From: CAYPHA01 sp964410215
GTDB taxonomy: Bacteria; Calditrichota; Calditrichia; Calditrichales; CAYPHA01
Assembly (NCBI GenBank): GCA_964410215.1
Contig: CAYPHA010000016.1
Location: forward strand, 8,208-72,207
Reading direction: 5' to 3'
DNA length: 64,000 nucleotides
A program made the position numbers and the translations under genes. Below are positions 27,716 to 36,909 of this stretch, piece after piece. Within the stretch, counting starts at the first letter, position 1. The number at the start of each line of letters is the position of its first letter. Below the pieces are notes generated by a model. That model was not told the DNA's origin. It saw only the letters and a list, made by a program, of their open reading frames with translations, and made no database searches.

Positions 27716-28774
27716 TTAAGCAACCGGTTTTCGATATTTTTTGACACAGGCAACAGGCGAACGTTTGCGTATATAGTGTTGCCAGACAATGCTGCCCCTG
27801 AACATATTTTTCATGATCTCACGGTCCGGAGTCGTGCGTAAGCTCTGGGTAAGACGGTGCTTAGTCATCAGGCTGCCGGATTGACTGAGCAGATATCCGA
27901 GCGCTTTCCATACAGCCCTGGCCCTTTTGCCATCCCAGAAGAGGGAATCGGCGACGACGGTCATTAATTCCATCAGAATGCGAAGCGGCAACAGCACGAT
28001 CAACCAGGTTATTGCATAATTTTTTATCATCATGACCAGGTTATTACGATGGTTCAGGTACATTTTCTTTTCGTTGTCACTTCGCAGTGTATACCCGGAA
28101 TAATGCAATATATACGTTTCTGTCGCCACCAGGTTCCGGAATCCGGCAAGTTGAGCCCGCCAGTTCCAGTCGATCTCTTCCTGGTGCGCAAAGAAATCTT
28201 CATCCAGCACCCCGATGGTATCGGCAACCGATTTGCGCAGAAGCATGGCACAGCCGGATGTCCAGAAGACGTCCCCGGACAGGCCGTCATACTGATTTTC
28301 ATCCTTCTCCACCTGTTCGAAAATACGCCCGCGGGCAAACGGATAGCCGAAGATATCCAGTTCTCCTCCCGCCGCTCCCGAATAATCGAAACGTGAAGGA
28401 TCCTGGATAGACAGAATTTTAGGCTGAACGGCGGCGATACGGTCATCCCGTTTGATTGCCCTGTGAAGCACCGAAAGGAAGTTTTCCGGCATCACCGTAT
28501 CATTGTTCAGCAGAAGGACGAAGGGGCTCTCTGCCAGGCCGATACCCTGGTTGCAACCGCCGGCGTAGCCCCTGTTTTCCGTATTTTCAACCAGATGTAC
28601 CTGCGGGAATGCGGAGCGGACCCATTCCTGGCTGCCGTCAGTCGATCCGTTGTCGATCAAAATGGTCCTGAAATCTGTAAAGGTATTTTTGTAGAGCGCT
28701 GTCAGACAGTCCCTGAGGATGTCAATACCGTTAAAATGCGGAATAACAACGGTGATCTCTGTCGGATTTCCCAA
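27716..28774 (-). CDS. Family 2 glycosyltransferase
   Basis: 352 residues. The GT-A core begins VVIPHFNGIDILRDCL, with LIDNGSTDGSQEWV and the LLLNNDTVMPENFL metal-binding region, typical of rhamnosyl/galactofuranosyl-type GT2 enzymes. A conserved FFAHQEEIDWNWRAQLAGF segment marks the acceptor side, and the C-terminus has a hydrophobic stretch (TWLIVLLPLRILMELM) that probably anchors it to the inner membrane. Starts at TTG with only a weak Shine-Dalgarno match. Likely acts in surface polysaccharide or O-antigen assembly; donor and acceptor unknown. Confidence 0.88.
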   Translation of the reverse strand: MGNPTEITVVIPHFNGIDILRDCLTALYKNTFTDFRTILIDNGSTDGSQEWVRSAFPQVHLVENTENRGYAGGCNQGIGLAESPFVLLLNNDTVMPENFLSVLHRAIKRDDRIAAVQPKILSIQDPSRFDYSGAAGGELDIFGYPFARGRIFEQVEKDENQYDGLSGDVFWTSGCAMLLRKSVADTIGVLDEDFFAHQEEIDWNWRAQLAGFRNLVATETYILHYSGYTLRSDNEKKMYLNHRNNLVMMIKNYAITWLIVLLPLRILMELMTVVADSLFWDGKRARAVWKALGYLLSQSGSLMTKHRLTQSLRTTPDREIMKNMFRGSIVWQHYIRKRSPVACVKKYRKPVA

Positions 28775-28787
28775 ATTCTACATCCAT

Positions 28788-30881
28788 TCAACTGATATTT
28801 ATAAGTTCCATGCGTTCTTTATACTCGGTCCGGATAGCATGGTTCAGGCCGGCATTTTCCGGGCGGCGCAGGAGGGGGTCCTCCGCGACAATCCGGAAGG
28901 CATCCTCCCGGGCTTCAATCAGAATATCACGATCGACGATGGGATTGGCAATTTTAAAGTCGGGCATCCCGCTTTGCTTGGTCCCGTGAAAATCTCCCCA
29001 TCCACGGATCGTGAGATCTTTTTCAGAAATGACAAATCCGTCATTTGTTTCTGTCATGATTTTCAGGCGCTGCTGGGCCACTTCCCCCACATTATAGGGT
29101 GTTTTCAGAATACAGAAGGATTTTTGTGATCCCCGGCCGATACGGCCGCGTAGCTGGTGCAACTGGGCCAGACCGAACCGTTCGCTGTGCTCGATCAGCA
29201 TAATCGTGGCATTAGCGACATCGACGCCCACTTCAACAACGATGGTCGAAACAAGGATCTGAATCTCATTTCCAGTAAAACGGCGCATTACCGTTTCCTT
29301 CTCATCCGATTTCATGCGTCCATGCAGCAGGCCGATATTATATCCCTTAAACGGCCCTTTTTTCAGATAGACGAAACCTTCCGTTGCCGCCTTCAGATCC
29401 ATGCTTTCGCTTTCTTCAACCAGCGGATAAATGATGTAGGCCTGTTCGCCCTGATCCACGTGCTCACGGACAAACTGATAGATCTGTTCCGACTGATCAT
29501 CAAAGCGCCACACCGTTTGTATGGGCTGCCGGCTCGCGGGTAATTCATCGATCAGTGAGACATCCAGCGAGCCGTAGGCCGTCAGGGCCAGCGTGCGCGG
29601 AATCGGCGTTGCCGTCATGATCAGCACATCGGGATTCAGTCCCTTGGCCATCAGGTTACCCCGTTGCATCACCCCGAAACGGTGTTGTTCGTCGATGACA
29701 ACCAGCCCCAGGTTGCTGAAGCTTACCGATTCCTGTATCAGTGTGTGCGTACCGATAATGATGCAGGGTTTACCGGTTTTAATTTCCGCAAACAGCGCAT
29801 CCCGTTCGTCCTTTTTTTTACTGCCTGTAAAAAGATGGATAGGGACCTCTAAATCATTGAGCATCCTGCTGATATTAATGTAGTGCTGTTCAGCGAGGAT
29901 TTCTGTCGGCACCATCAGGGCCGTCTGGCAGCCGTTATCGATGGCGATAAGCATGGCCATCAGTGCCACCAGTGTTTTACCGGAACCGACATCGCCCTGC
30001 AGCAGGCGATTCATCGGGGTGGATTTTTTCATATCTTCCCGGATCTCACGGACAACCCTTTTCTGTGCCCCGGTCATTTCAAAGGGAAGCTGTTCATAAA
30101 GACGATGCAGTCCGGGGCTGCTTTTCGTAAAGGGAATACCGACCGGTTTCGACTTTATATTGGCCCGTTGCAGGGCGAGAAGCAATTGCAGGAAGAAAAA
30201 CTCCTGATATTTCAGCCGGTACATCGCGCCATTGAGCAACTGCCGACTATCCGGCAGGTGAATCTGGCAGTAGGCATCGGTTAACGACTGAAAGCGCCGC
30301 TCCTGAATCAGTGTTTCCGGAAACGGATCACGGATATCCACGCCTTTTTCGAAGAGGTTATTAAAAATATTGCGAAACGTGTACGAGTTGATCCCCGTTT
30401 TTTTAAAAATCTCGCTCTCGCGATAAAAAGCGATGATTTTCCCGGTATTTACCAGCTTTTCGATCTCGCCGGTACCCAGGCGATCGTAATCGGGATGCAC
30501 CATCTGATACCCACGGTAAAAACTGATTTTCCCTGATAACGATACCCATTCTCCAATTTGGAACAGTTTTTTAAAAAAATTAATCCCGTTAAACCAGACC
30601 GCTTCGAGTATGCCTTTGCCATCGGATATAACCAGGTAAAAAACCGGCTTACGATACCGTTTTATACCGGTCACCTCGATTTTTCCGACAACGGTTACTT
30701 CCTGGTCAGCCTGCAGGGTATCCAGGCCGACAATGGAGGTACGGTCCACATATTTACGGGGGAAGTAGTTCAGGAGGTCCCTGCGGGTGTCTATTCCCGA
30801 TTTGGAAAGGATCTCAGCACGTTTGGGACCGATACCCTTCAGAAATTGCAATTCGAATTCTTGTTGTGACTCTTGGGTCAT
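28788..30881 (-). CDS. recG: ATP-dependent DNA helicase RecG
   Basis: Branch-migrating helicase for stalled forks and recombination intermediates. It has 697 residues. An N-terminal wedge/OB domain precedes the motor domains: LQGDVGSGKT (motif I), VIDEQHRFG (motif II), TATPIPRTLALT (motif III), and in the second lobe VSTIVVEVGVDV and QLRGRIGRG. A C-terminal FHGTKQSGMPDFKIA matches the RecG tail hook. Thirty bases separate it from lolD. Confidence 0.97.
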   Translation of the reverse strand: MTQESQQEFELQFLKGIGPKRAEILSKSGIDTRRDLLNYFPRKYVDRTSIVGLDTLQADQEVTVVGKIEVTGIKRYRKPVFYLVISDGKGILEAVWFNGINFFKKLFQIGEWVSLSGKISFYRGYQMVHPDYDRLGTGEIEKLVNTGKIIAFYRESEIFKKTGINSYTFRNIFNNLFEKGVDIRDPFPETLIQERRFQSLTDAYCQIHLPDSRQLLNGAMYRLKYQEFFFLQLLLALQRANIKSKPVGIPFTKSSPGLHRLYEQLPFEMTGAQKRVVREIREDMKKSTPMNRLLQGDVGSGKTLVALMAMLIAIDNGCQTALMVPTEILAEQHYINISRMLNDLEVPIHLFTGSKKKDERDALFAEIKTGKPCIIIGTHTLIQESVSFSNLGLVVIDEQHRFGVMQRGNLMAKGLNPDVLIMTATPIPRTLALTAYGSLDVSLIDELPASRQPIQTVWRFDDQSEQIYQFVREHVDQGEQAYIIYPLVEESESMDLKAATEGFVYLKKGPFKGYNIGLLHGRMKSDEKETVMRRFTGNEIQILVSTIVVEVGVDVANATIMLIEHSERFGLAQLHQLRGRIGRGSQKSFCILKTPYNVGEVAQQRLKIMTETNDGFVISEKDLTIRGWGDFHGTKQSGMPDFKIANPIVDRDILIEAREDAFRIVAEDPLLRRPENAGLNHAIRTEYKERMELINIS

Positions 30882-30911
30882 AAGAGGAAAAAGAATCTTA
30901 TGTTAATCCAT

Positions 30912-31619
30912 TTATTCGTTGACCAGTCTGCCGTCATCCAGTTCAATGATCCGGGTTGCCCTGGAAGCCATTTCCTCATTATGGGTCACAATAATGAGGG
31001 TATGGTTCATCTGATGGTTTAATTCCAGCAACAGGCTGTAAAGCGCTTCACCGTTCTGTTTGTCCAGATTGCCCGTCGGTTCATCAGCCAGTACGACCTT
31101 TGGTTTATTAATCAGGGCCCGTGCCACGGCAACCCGTTGCTGTTCACCACCGGACAGTTCCCGCGGTTTATGCTCGAGCCGGTGACTCAATCCGACCTGA
31201 TCCAGTATATGCCTCGCATATTCTGCTTTTTCATTACTCAAAGGACCGTGCATCATTGCAGGGATCTGTACATTTTCCAGTGCCGTGAATTCGGGCAGCA
31301 AATGATGAAACTGAAAGACGAACCCAATATTATGATTACGAAATCGGGAAAGTTCGTCATTTTTTAATTGTAAAATATCCTGGCCGTCGATGAGGACAGT
31401 TCCGGAGGTAGGCAGGTCGAGGGCACCCATCAGGTGCAGCAGGGTACTTTTCCCGACCCCGGAGGGGCCCATGATCACGATCACTTCCGATCGTTTCACC
31501 TCGAAGCTGATACCCTTTATCACTTCAACAAGCTGCGGACCGTTTTCATAGGTTTTGCGGATATCCCTGACCTGGATCACAGGATCCGGCTTCATGCTCT
31601 TTCCAGTGTTTTTACTCAT
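30912..31619 (-). CDS. lolD: Lipoprotein-releasing ABC transporter ATPase LolD
   Basis: ATPase that powers extraction of outer-membrane lipoproteins from the inner membrane with LolC/E. Walker A GPSGVGKST, Q-loop FQFHHLLPEFTALEN (typical LolD/MacB), signature LSGGEQQRVAVARAL, Walker B VVLADEPTGNLD and switch VTHNEE are all intact. ATG 31619 overlaps the lolC stop by eight bases, favouring coupling; ATG 31595, preceded by GGAAAG, is an alternative. Confidence 0.93.
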   Translation of the reverse strand: MSKNTGKSMKPDPVIQVRDIRKTYENGPQLVEVIKGISFEVKRSEVIVIMGPSGVGKSTLLHLMGALDLPTSGTVLIDGQDILQLKNDELSRFRNHNIGFVFQFHHLLPEFTALENVQIPAMMHGPLSNEKAEYARHILDQVGLSHRLEHKPRELSGGEQQRVAVARALINKPKVVLADEPTGNLDKQNGEALYSLLLELNHQMNHTLIIVTHNEEMASRATRIIELDDGRLVNE

Positions 31620-32853
31620 AGCGGATTGCCTCGACAGGAACCAGTTGTGATGCTTTATAGGCCGGATATACGGATGCAACCAGACTCAGAAGCATGGATA
31701 CGGATGCAATGGATAGAAAGTCCCACAGTTTCATTTTTATAGGCAGCGCGCTGATCAGGTACACATCAGACGGCAATGAAATCAGGCTGTAATGCAGTTG
31801 CAGAAAGCCGACGGTATAACCGATGATACAACCGAGCACGGTACCGAAAATACCTACCAGCAGCCCTTCGAACATAAAGATTTTCATGACACTTGCGGAA
31901 GTGGCCCCCATGGATTTCAGAATGCCGATTTCCCTCGTTTTTTCCATCACAACCATGACAAGGGAGCTGATGATATTGAAGGCCGCGACCATGATAATCA
32001 GACTGAGGATAACAAAGGCGCCCCATTTTTCAATTTCCATCCAGGAATAGAGAGAACGGTTCAATTCAAACCAGGTTAATGTTGTATAAGGATAACCGAG
32101 TTGCTCTTCGATCTGCTCGCCGACTTCCCCGGCCAGCTGGTAGTCGTCCAGCTTGATTTCGATCCAGGAAACACCTTCGTCCAGATCAAACAGTTTTTGG
32201 GCATCTTCTATGGAAATGTAAGAGAATACCTTATCATATTCATAGTAGCCCAATTCCAGCAGTCCGGCTACGTGGAATTGCATTGCCTTCGGTTGTGTAA
32301 AAAATCCACCCTCTTTCGGCATGGACCATACCGTTACAATTTCACCGAGGTTGAGAGCCAGAATGGCATCGGCCAGGTAACGTCCAAGGATGATACCCGG
32401 GTAGCTGTGCCCGTTGATTTCTTTTGGTTCAAAATTAAGCTCACCGAGGACAATTTTATCGGAAATACTGGTCACCTGGTCAGCCGTTTCAGGATCGATA
32501 GCACGGATACCCGTCGGTTTCTGAGCCGATTGTGATTTGATCATACCCTCTTCAAAAATCGCCGGTGAGGCTCCGACGACGTGTTCAACCTTGCGTACAA
32601 TATGTAAAAGAGAATCCGTATCCGTAATTTTTTCCGTGAAATATTTACGCAGGCGCAGGTGGGCATCGGCACCAATCAGCCGTGTACGCACCTCTTCCTC
32701 GAACCCGTTCATTACCGACAGTACCAGGATAAGGGCGGTCACCCCGATCATGACACCACCGATCGACACATAGGTAATGATGGATATGAATCCGGTGCGG
32801 CGCTTGGCCCGCAGGTAACGCCGGGCTATGAATAATTCAAAGTTCATGCTCAT
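31612..32853 (-). CDS. lolC: Lipoprotein-releasing permease LolC/LolE
   Basis: 413-residue inner-membrane subunit of the Lol system. It has the FtsX/MacB layout: one N-terminal membrane helix (ISIITYVSIGGVMIGVTALILVLSVMNG region), a large periplasmic domain, and three C-terminal helices after EKTREIGILKSMGATSASVMKIFMFEG. Only one permease gene is present, so a homodimer or a partner elsewhere is implied. It overlaps lysS by four bases and lolD by eight. Confidence 0.93.
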   Translation of the reverse strand: MSMNFELFIARRYLRAKRRTGFISIITYVSIGGVMIGVTALILVLSVMNGFEEEVRTRLIGADAHLRLRKYFTEKITDTDSLLHIVRKVEHVVGASPAIFEEGMIKSQSAQKPTGIRAIDPETADQVTSISDKIVLGELNFEPKEINGHSYPGIILGRYLADAILALNLGEIVTVWSMPKEGGFFTQPKAMQFHVAGLLELGYYEYDKVFSYISIEDAQKLFDLDEGVSWIEIKLDDYQLAGEVGEQIEEQLGYPYTTLTWFELNRSLYSWMEIEKWGAFVILSLIIMVAAFNIISSLVMVVMEKTREIGILKSMGATSASVMKIFMFEGLLVGIFGTVLGCIIGYTVGFLQLHYSLISLPSDVYLISALPIKMKLWDFLSIASVSMLLSLVASVYPAYKASQLVPVEAIRYE

Positions 32854-34343
32854 TTGTTTTCCGGTCGCATTTGAGGGAAGAAAATGACATCACGGATGCT
32901 GGGCTGATCGGTAAACAGCATGGTCAGCCGGTCGATACCGATGCCAAGTCCGGCCGTCGGCGGCATACCGGTCTCCAGGGCGCGGATATAATCGTCATCC
33001 ATGATCTGGGCTTCTTCATCCCCCTTTTCTTTCAGTTTCATCTGATTCATGAAGCGCTCATGCTGGTCAAGGGGATCATTCAATTCACTGAACGCGTTTC
33101 CGACTTCCTTGCCTCCGATGATCGGTTCAAAACGTTCCACGAGTCGCGGATTATCGCGGTGTTTTTTAGCCAGTGGGGACATCTCAAGCGGATAGTCCAT
33201 AATAAACGTCGGCTGAATCAATTTGGGCTCGACCAGTTCACCAAAAATTTCATCCACAATCTTTCCCGGTCCCATTTCCGGGGCGATAGTGACATTCAAT
33301 TTATCAGCGGCTTCTTTCAGTTTTACCGGATCCATATGGCTGAGATCGTGCCCGGTATATTCCTCTATGGCCTCGAACATCGGCAGACGTCGCCAGGGCG
33401 GTGAGAGATCGATTTCCTGCCCGTTGAAGGTGATTGTTTTCGAGCCGATCACCGTATCGGCGATATGGTTAAAAATCTGTTCAACGAATTCCATCATCCA
33501 GTTATAATCCTTATAGGCGATGTAGACCTCCACCTGGGTGAATTCAGGGTTATGGAACCGGTCCATCCCTTCATTCCGGAAATCCTTGGCAAATTCATAG
33601 ACCCGGTCAAACCCGCCGACGATCAGCCGTTTCAGGTAGAGTTCATTGGCAATCCGCAGGTACAGCTTCATATCGAGCTTGTTATGATGGGTGGTAAAGG
33701 GGCGAGCCGCAGCTCCGCCGTAAATCGGCTGCAGGATAGGTGTTTCCACCTCCAGGCAGTCATTCCGGTTCAGAAAATCACGGATAGCCGATATGATTTT
33801 ACTGCGTTTTACAAAGACATCCTTCACCTCCGGGCTGACGATCAGGTCGACATAGCGCTGGCGGTAGCGCAGCTCCTTGTCGGCAAACTGATCGAATACG
33901 ACCTTCTCGCCGTCTTCCTCTTTTTCCTTGACCACTGGGAGCGGGCGCACGGATTTGGCGAGCAGTTCGATCCGATCGGCAAATACGGATATTTCACCGG
34001 TACGGGTTTTGAAGACCTTACCGCCGGCACCTAGGATATCGCCCATATCGAGAATTTTGAACATGTCGAAGGCCTGGTCCCCAACCGCATCTTTCCGGAT
34101 ATACACCTGGATGCGTCCCTGCTGATCCTGAATATGGCAAAAGGCCGCTTTACCCATCAGGCGCATGGACATGATGCGCCCAGCAATACGTACCGGTTTC
34201 TCCTCCAGATTGTCGAAATCATCGGCGACCTGCTTTGAAAAATGGGTCGTATCATATTCAAAGGGATAGGGATTAATCCCCATTTCTTTCAGTTTTTCAA
34301 GTTTTTCTTTACGAATTTCAATCAGTTGATTATAATCTTCCAA
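32850..34343 (-). CDS. lysS: Lysyl-tRNA synthetase, class II
   Basis: 497 residues, normal for bacterial LysRS. The N-terminal OB-fold anticodon-binding domain includes RIAGRIMSMRLMGKAAFCHIQD; the class II core shows motif 1 around LNRNDCLEVETPILQPIYGGA, motif 2 in FAKDFRNEGMDRFHNPEFT and motif 3 in GLGIGIDRLTML. Initiation is at TTG with AAGGAAA upstream. It lies 18 bases after prfB, a widespread pairing. Confidence 0.97.
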   Translation of the reverse strand: MEDYNQLIEIRKEKLEKLKEMGINPYPFEYDTTHFSKQVADDFDNLEEKPVRIAGRIMSMRLMGKAAFCHIQDQQGRIQVYIRKDAVGDQAFDMFKILDMGDILGAGGKVFKTRTGEISVFADRIELLAKSVRPLPVVKEKEEDGEKVVFDQFADKELRYRQRYVDLIVSPEVKDVFVKRSKIISAIRDFLNRNDCLEVETPILQPIYGGAAARPFTTHHNKLDMKLYLRIANELYLKRLIVGGFDRVYEFAKDFRNEGMDRFHNPEFTQVEVYIAYKDYNWMMEFVEQIFNHIADTVIGSKTITFNGQEIDLSPPWRRLPMFEAIEEYTGHDLSHMDPVKLKEAADKLNVTIAPEMGPGKIVDEIFGELVEPKLIQPTFIMDYPLEMSPLAKKHRDNPRLVERFEPIIGGKEVGNAFSELNDPLDQHERFMNQMKLKEKGDEEAQIMDDDYIRALETGMPPTAGLGIGIDRLTMLFTDQPSIRDVIFFPQMRPENK

Positions 34344-34361
34344 TCCGGTTTCCTTTCCGTT

Positions 34362-35463
34362 TTAGGCTTTCCCGAATGTAACCAGGTACTGTTCGATAAA
34401 GTCATCGAGATCGCCATCCATTACCTGTTGTATATTACTCGTTTCATGGCTGGTACGATGATCTTTTACCATATTATAAGGATGAAAGACGTAGGAACGA
34501 ATCTGGCTGCCCCAGGCGATATCGCGCTTGGCATCCTCGTATTCCTTCATCTTTTCCTTCTGTTCTTCCATTTTTTTCTGATAGAGACGTGACGCCAGAA
34601 TTTTCATGGCATTTGCCTTGTTTTTATGCTGAGAACGTTCGTTCTGACACTGAACGACAATTCCTGACGGAATGTGGGTAATGCGAATGGCCGAATCGGT
34701 TTTATTCACATGCTGACCGCCGGCTCCGCTGGCACGATACGTATCGATACGCAGGTCGGCCGGATTCACCTCCACATCGATATTCGCATCGATTTCGGGC
34801 AATACGAAAACCGAGGAAAACGACGTGTGCCTGCGCTTATTGGCATCGAAGGGAGAAATGCGCACCAGGCGGTGCACACCATTTTCAGCCCGGAGATTCC
34901 CGTAGGCGAAATCACCGGTAACTTCAATGGTCACGCTTTTAATACCGGCTTCATCACCATTCTGGAGATCCATTATTTCCGTCTGAAAACCTTTTCGCTC
35001 GGCATAACGCAGATACATGCGCATGAGCATTTCCGCCCAGTCCTGGCTTTCCGTCCCGCCTGCTCCGGGATGGATGGTCAGAATCGCATTTCGTGCATCG
35101 TGCGGCCCGCCCATTTTGCGACGGAATTCGAGTTTGTTGATTTCTTTTTCGAATTCCGTGAAACGTTCTGTTAATTCCTTTTCAAGTTCCGTATCGCTGC
35201 TTTCTTCCAGCATTTCCACCAGAACGCTTACTTCTTCCAGCAGGTCCCGGCATGAATTCCAGCTTTCAATCCAGCTTTTACGGCTGTTTATTTCGTTGAG
35301 AATACGCTGGGCCTCTTCATTATCCTGCCAGAAGTTTTCCTGCAGCGTGTTCTTTTCCAGCTCATTAACTTCCGCTTCCTTTGTATCTAATTCAAAGATA
35401 ACCTCGGAGACGGCTGAGGCGTTCTTTATGTTGCTGTAATTCTTCCTGCGTTTCAATGATCAT
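34362..35463 (-). CDS. prfB: Peptide chain release factor 2 with programmed +1 frameshift
   Basis: Terminates translation at UGA and UAA. The gene is read in two frames: ATG 35463 opens 23 codons ending RLRGYL, then an in-frame TGA at 35392-35394. Skipping its T puts the ribosome in the frame starting ELDTKEAEVNELE, which runs to 34362. The joined product is about 366 residues, the usual RF2 size. It has the SPF stop-codon motif (RISPFDANKRRHTSF) and the GGQ motif (SGAGGQHVNKT). It is followed by lysS, lolC, lolD and recG, and preceded by promoter 35494-35522. Confidence 0.96.
35391..35403 (-). other. RF2 autoregulatory frameshift site
   Basis: On the minus strand the sequence is GAGGTTAT CTT TGA A. 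The slippery CTT T, the UGA stop read by RF2 itself and the Shine-Dalgarno-like GAGG just upstream reproduce the known bacterial prfB recoding site, which lets low RF2 raise its own synthesis. Confidence 0.95.
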
Positions 35464-35493
35464 AACCATATCTCTCAATCTATGTTCGAATAA

Positions 35494-35522
35494 TTTATAG
35501 GATTTTGAATAACGGAGGGCAA
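35494..35522 (-). promoter_or_regulatory. Sigma70-like promoter of the prfB operon
   Basis: Minus-strand TTGCCC (35517-35522) and TATAAA (35494-35499) with a 17-base spacer. The start would be about 25 bases before the prfB ATG. It lies just after the terminator of the preceding outer-membrane protein gene, consistent with a new transcription unit. Confidence 0.6.
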
Positions 35523-35573
35523 TTTAACGGTTTTGCGCAGTTATAGCAAGCTGAATAGTCGGAGCACTGAAGC

Positions 35574-35602
35574 AAAAAAAAGGGCAGCCATGAAGGCTGC
35601 CC
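35574..35602 (-). terminator. Intrinsic terminator after outer-membrane protein 1
   Basis: Perfect 8-bp stem GGGCAGCC / GGCTGCCC with a 5-base loop followed on the minus strand by eight T residues. It lies 36 bases beyond the stop at 35639. Confidence 0.9.
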
Positions 35603-35638
35603 AGGACAAAGGATTTAAAGCATTGGATCCGGGACCGG

Positions 35639-36766
35639 TTAACTGCCTTCTTCTTCCAGGATCTGTTTCAGTTCTTCCAGTTCTTCTTCGGCTGCTTCAC
35701 GTTCTTCTTTCAGGCGATCCAGCTCTTCCTGAATATCCTCGGTGCGCTGGCGTTCTTCGATAATCTGCTGAAAGAATTCGACCCGCTTGTTAAACTCTTC
35801 TTTTTCCACTTCAGCGCTGCTTTTGGAAACGGAGGTCAGCGGCAGAACAGTCAGGTTCAGTCCCATGAAGACCTTCCAGGCCGCATAATTGGGAAGATCA
35901 AACCGTGATCTTTGCGGAATTCCTTTTGATTCATCGCTATCGGAGCTGATGCGCACATCGACACCCAGGTCAAAGCTCAGCCATTGCAGGGCTTTATACC
36001 GTATACTGGGTGTCAGGTAGATCCAGCTTTCCCGGCTGTAGACCATGGTATCCGGCTGCTCGATATAATTGAGTCCGTTGATTTCCAACCGGTAATCGAA
36101 CATACCCGTGGGATAGGTAAAACCCAGACCATAATGCAGGGCGGAAGAGTTTTTTGTCGCGGTTTGTGTTTTGTACACTTCCTCACCGGCTTCGTTGTAA
36201 TTCCACCAGCCCAGATTCAGATGGGTACTGAAGGCCCGTTCCGGCAAATAGGGATCCATGAAATAGGACAGCGCGCCGCTGAAGCCATATTCCACGGCAC
36301 CACTGGCGTATTCGGTATGGGGATAGTTGTGCACTTCACCGGTCGGAAAGCGGAAGGTGCCCATGAAGGCGCCATGCATCTTCCGTTGGGCAAAAGCGAA
36401 TGAACCGGCTTTCAGCATCAAAAAGATATCATCCGGCAGGTTATATTCGTTGGAATAATGCGTATCCTGATAAATGCGCGGGGCAATGGTTATATCGAAA
36501 TGATCGGTCATACCATAGGTCAATGCCAGGTCACCGGCAACCAGCCACATATTATTGGCGTTAAATTCTGCCGGCTTCAACGAGGGATCCCCGATATAAT
36601 CAGCCAGCTTTGTATAAAAATTCATACTGGAATGGATTTCCAGGCGCCCTTTATCAAACGTCCGCGCACTCTGCGTGTGAACCAGGCTGTTACTGCCGTT
36701 TGGCAATTGTGCCGTTACCACCCCGACCATCAGGAAGACCAGTACTAATATACTGAGCTTTTTCAT
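35639..36766 (-). CDS. Outer-membrane barrel protein with coiled-coil tail, paralog 1
   Basis: 375 residues from ATG 36766 (GGGAGG five bases upstream, then a signal MKKLSILVLVFLMVGVVTAQ). The body is rich in alternating aromatic strands and shares with the neighbouring gene the segments QDTHY, NEYNLPDD, EVHNYPHTEYASGAVEYGF and DPYLPER, so it is a tandem duplicate. The last 50 residues form a heptad-repeat coiled coil (IQEELDRLKEEREAAEEELE). Predicted beta-barrel in the outer membrane; no family or function recognised. Ends at a strong terminator. Confidence 0.75.
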   Translation of the reverse strand: MKKLSILVLVFLMVGVVTAQLPNGSNSLVHTQSARTFDKGRLEIHSSMNFYTKLADYIGDPSLKPAEFNANNMWLVAGDLALTYGMTDHFDITIAPRIYQDTHYSNEYNLPDDIFLMLKAGSFAFAQRKMHGAFMGTFRFPTGEVHNYPHTEYASGAVEYGFSGALSYFMDPYLPERAFSTHLNLGWWNYNEAGEEVYKTQTATKNSSALHYGLGFTYPTGMFDYRLEINGLNYIEQPDTMVYSRESWIYLTPSIRYKALQWLSFDLGVDVRISSDSDESKGIPQRSRFDLPNYAAWKVFMGLNLTVLPLTSVSKSSAEVEKEEFNKRVEFFQQIIEERQRTEDIQEELDRLKEEREAAEEELEELKQILEEEGS

Positions 36767-36868
36767 CACAACCTCCCCATAAAAGGATTTCAAAAGTTTA
36801 AGCAACAACAAGAGGTTATCGTTCTTATTTATTTTTTAAATTACTAATTTTTTAGGTTTTGTGCAATA

Positions 36869-36898
36869 AAGCAACCCGGGCCTTATTATCGGGCGCTT
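36869..36898. terminator. Possible weak terminator between the OMP paralogs
   Basis: AAAGC and GCTTT arms plus CCCG/CGGG pair around a loop with a small internal mismatch. The T run is stronger on the plus side (CGCTTTTTAT) than on the minus side, so direction is unclear; it lies just after the stop of the 36910 gene. Confidence 0.4.
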
Positions 36899-36909
36899 TT
36901 TATAAAAAT

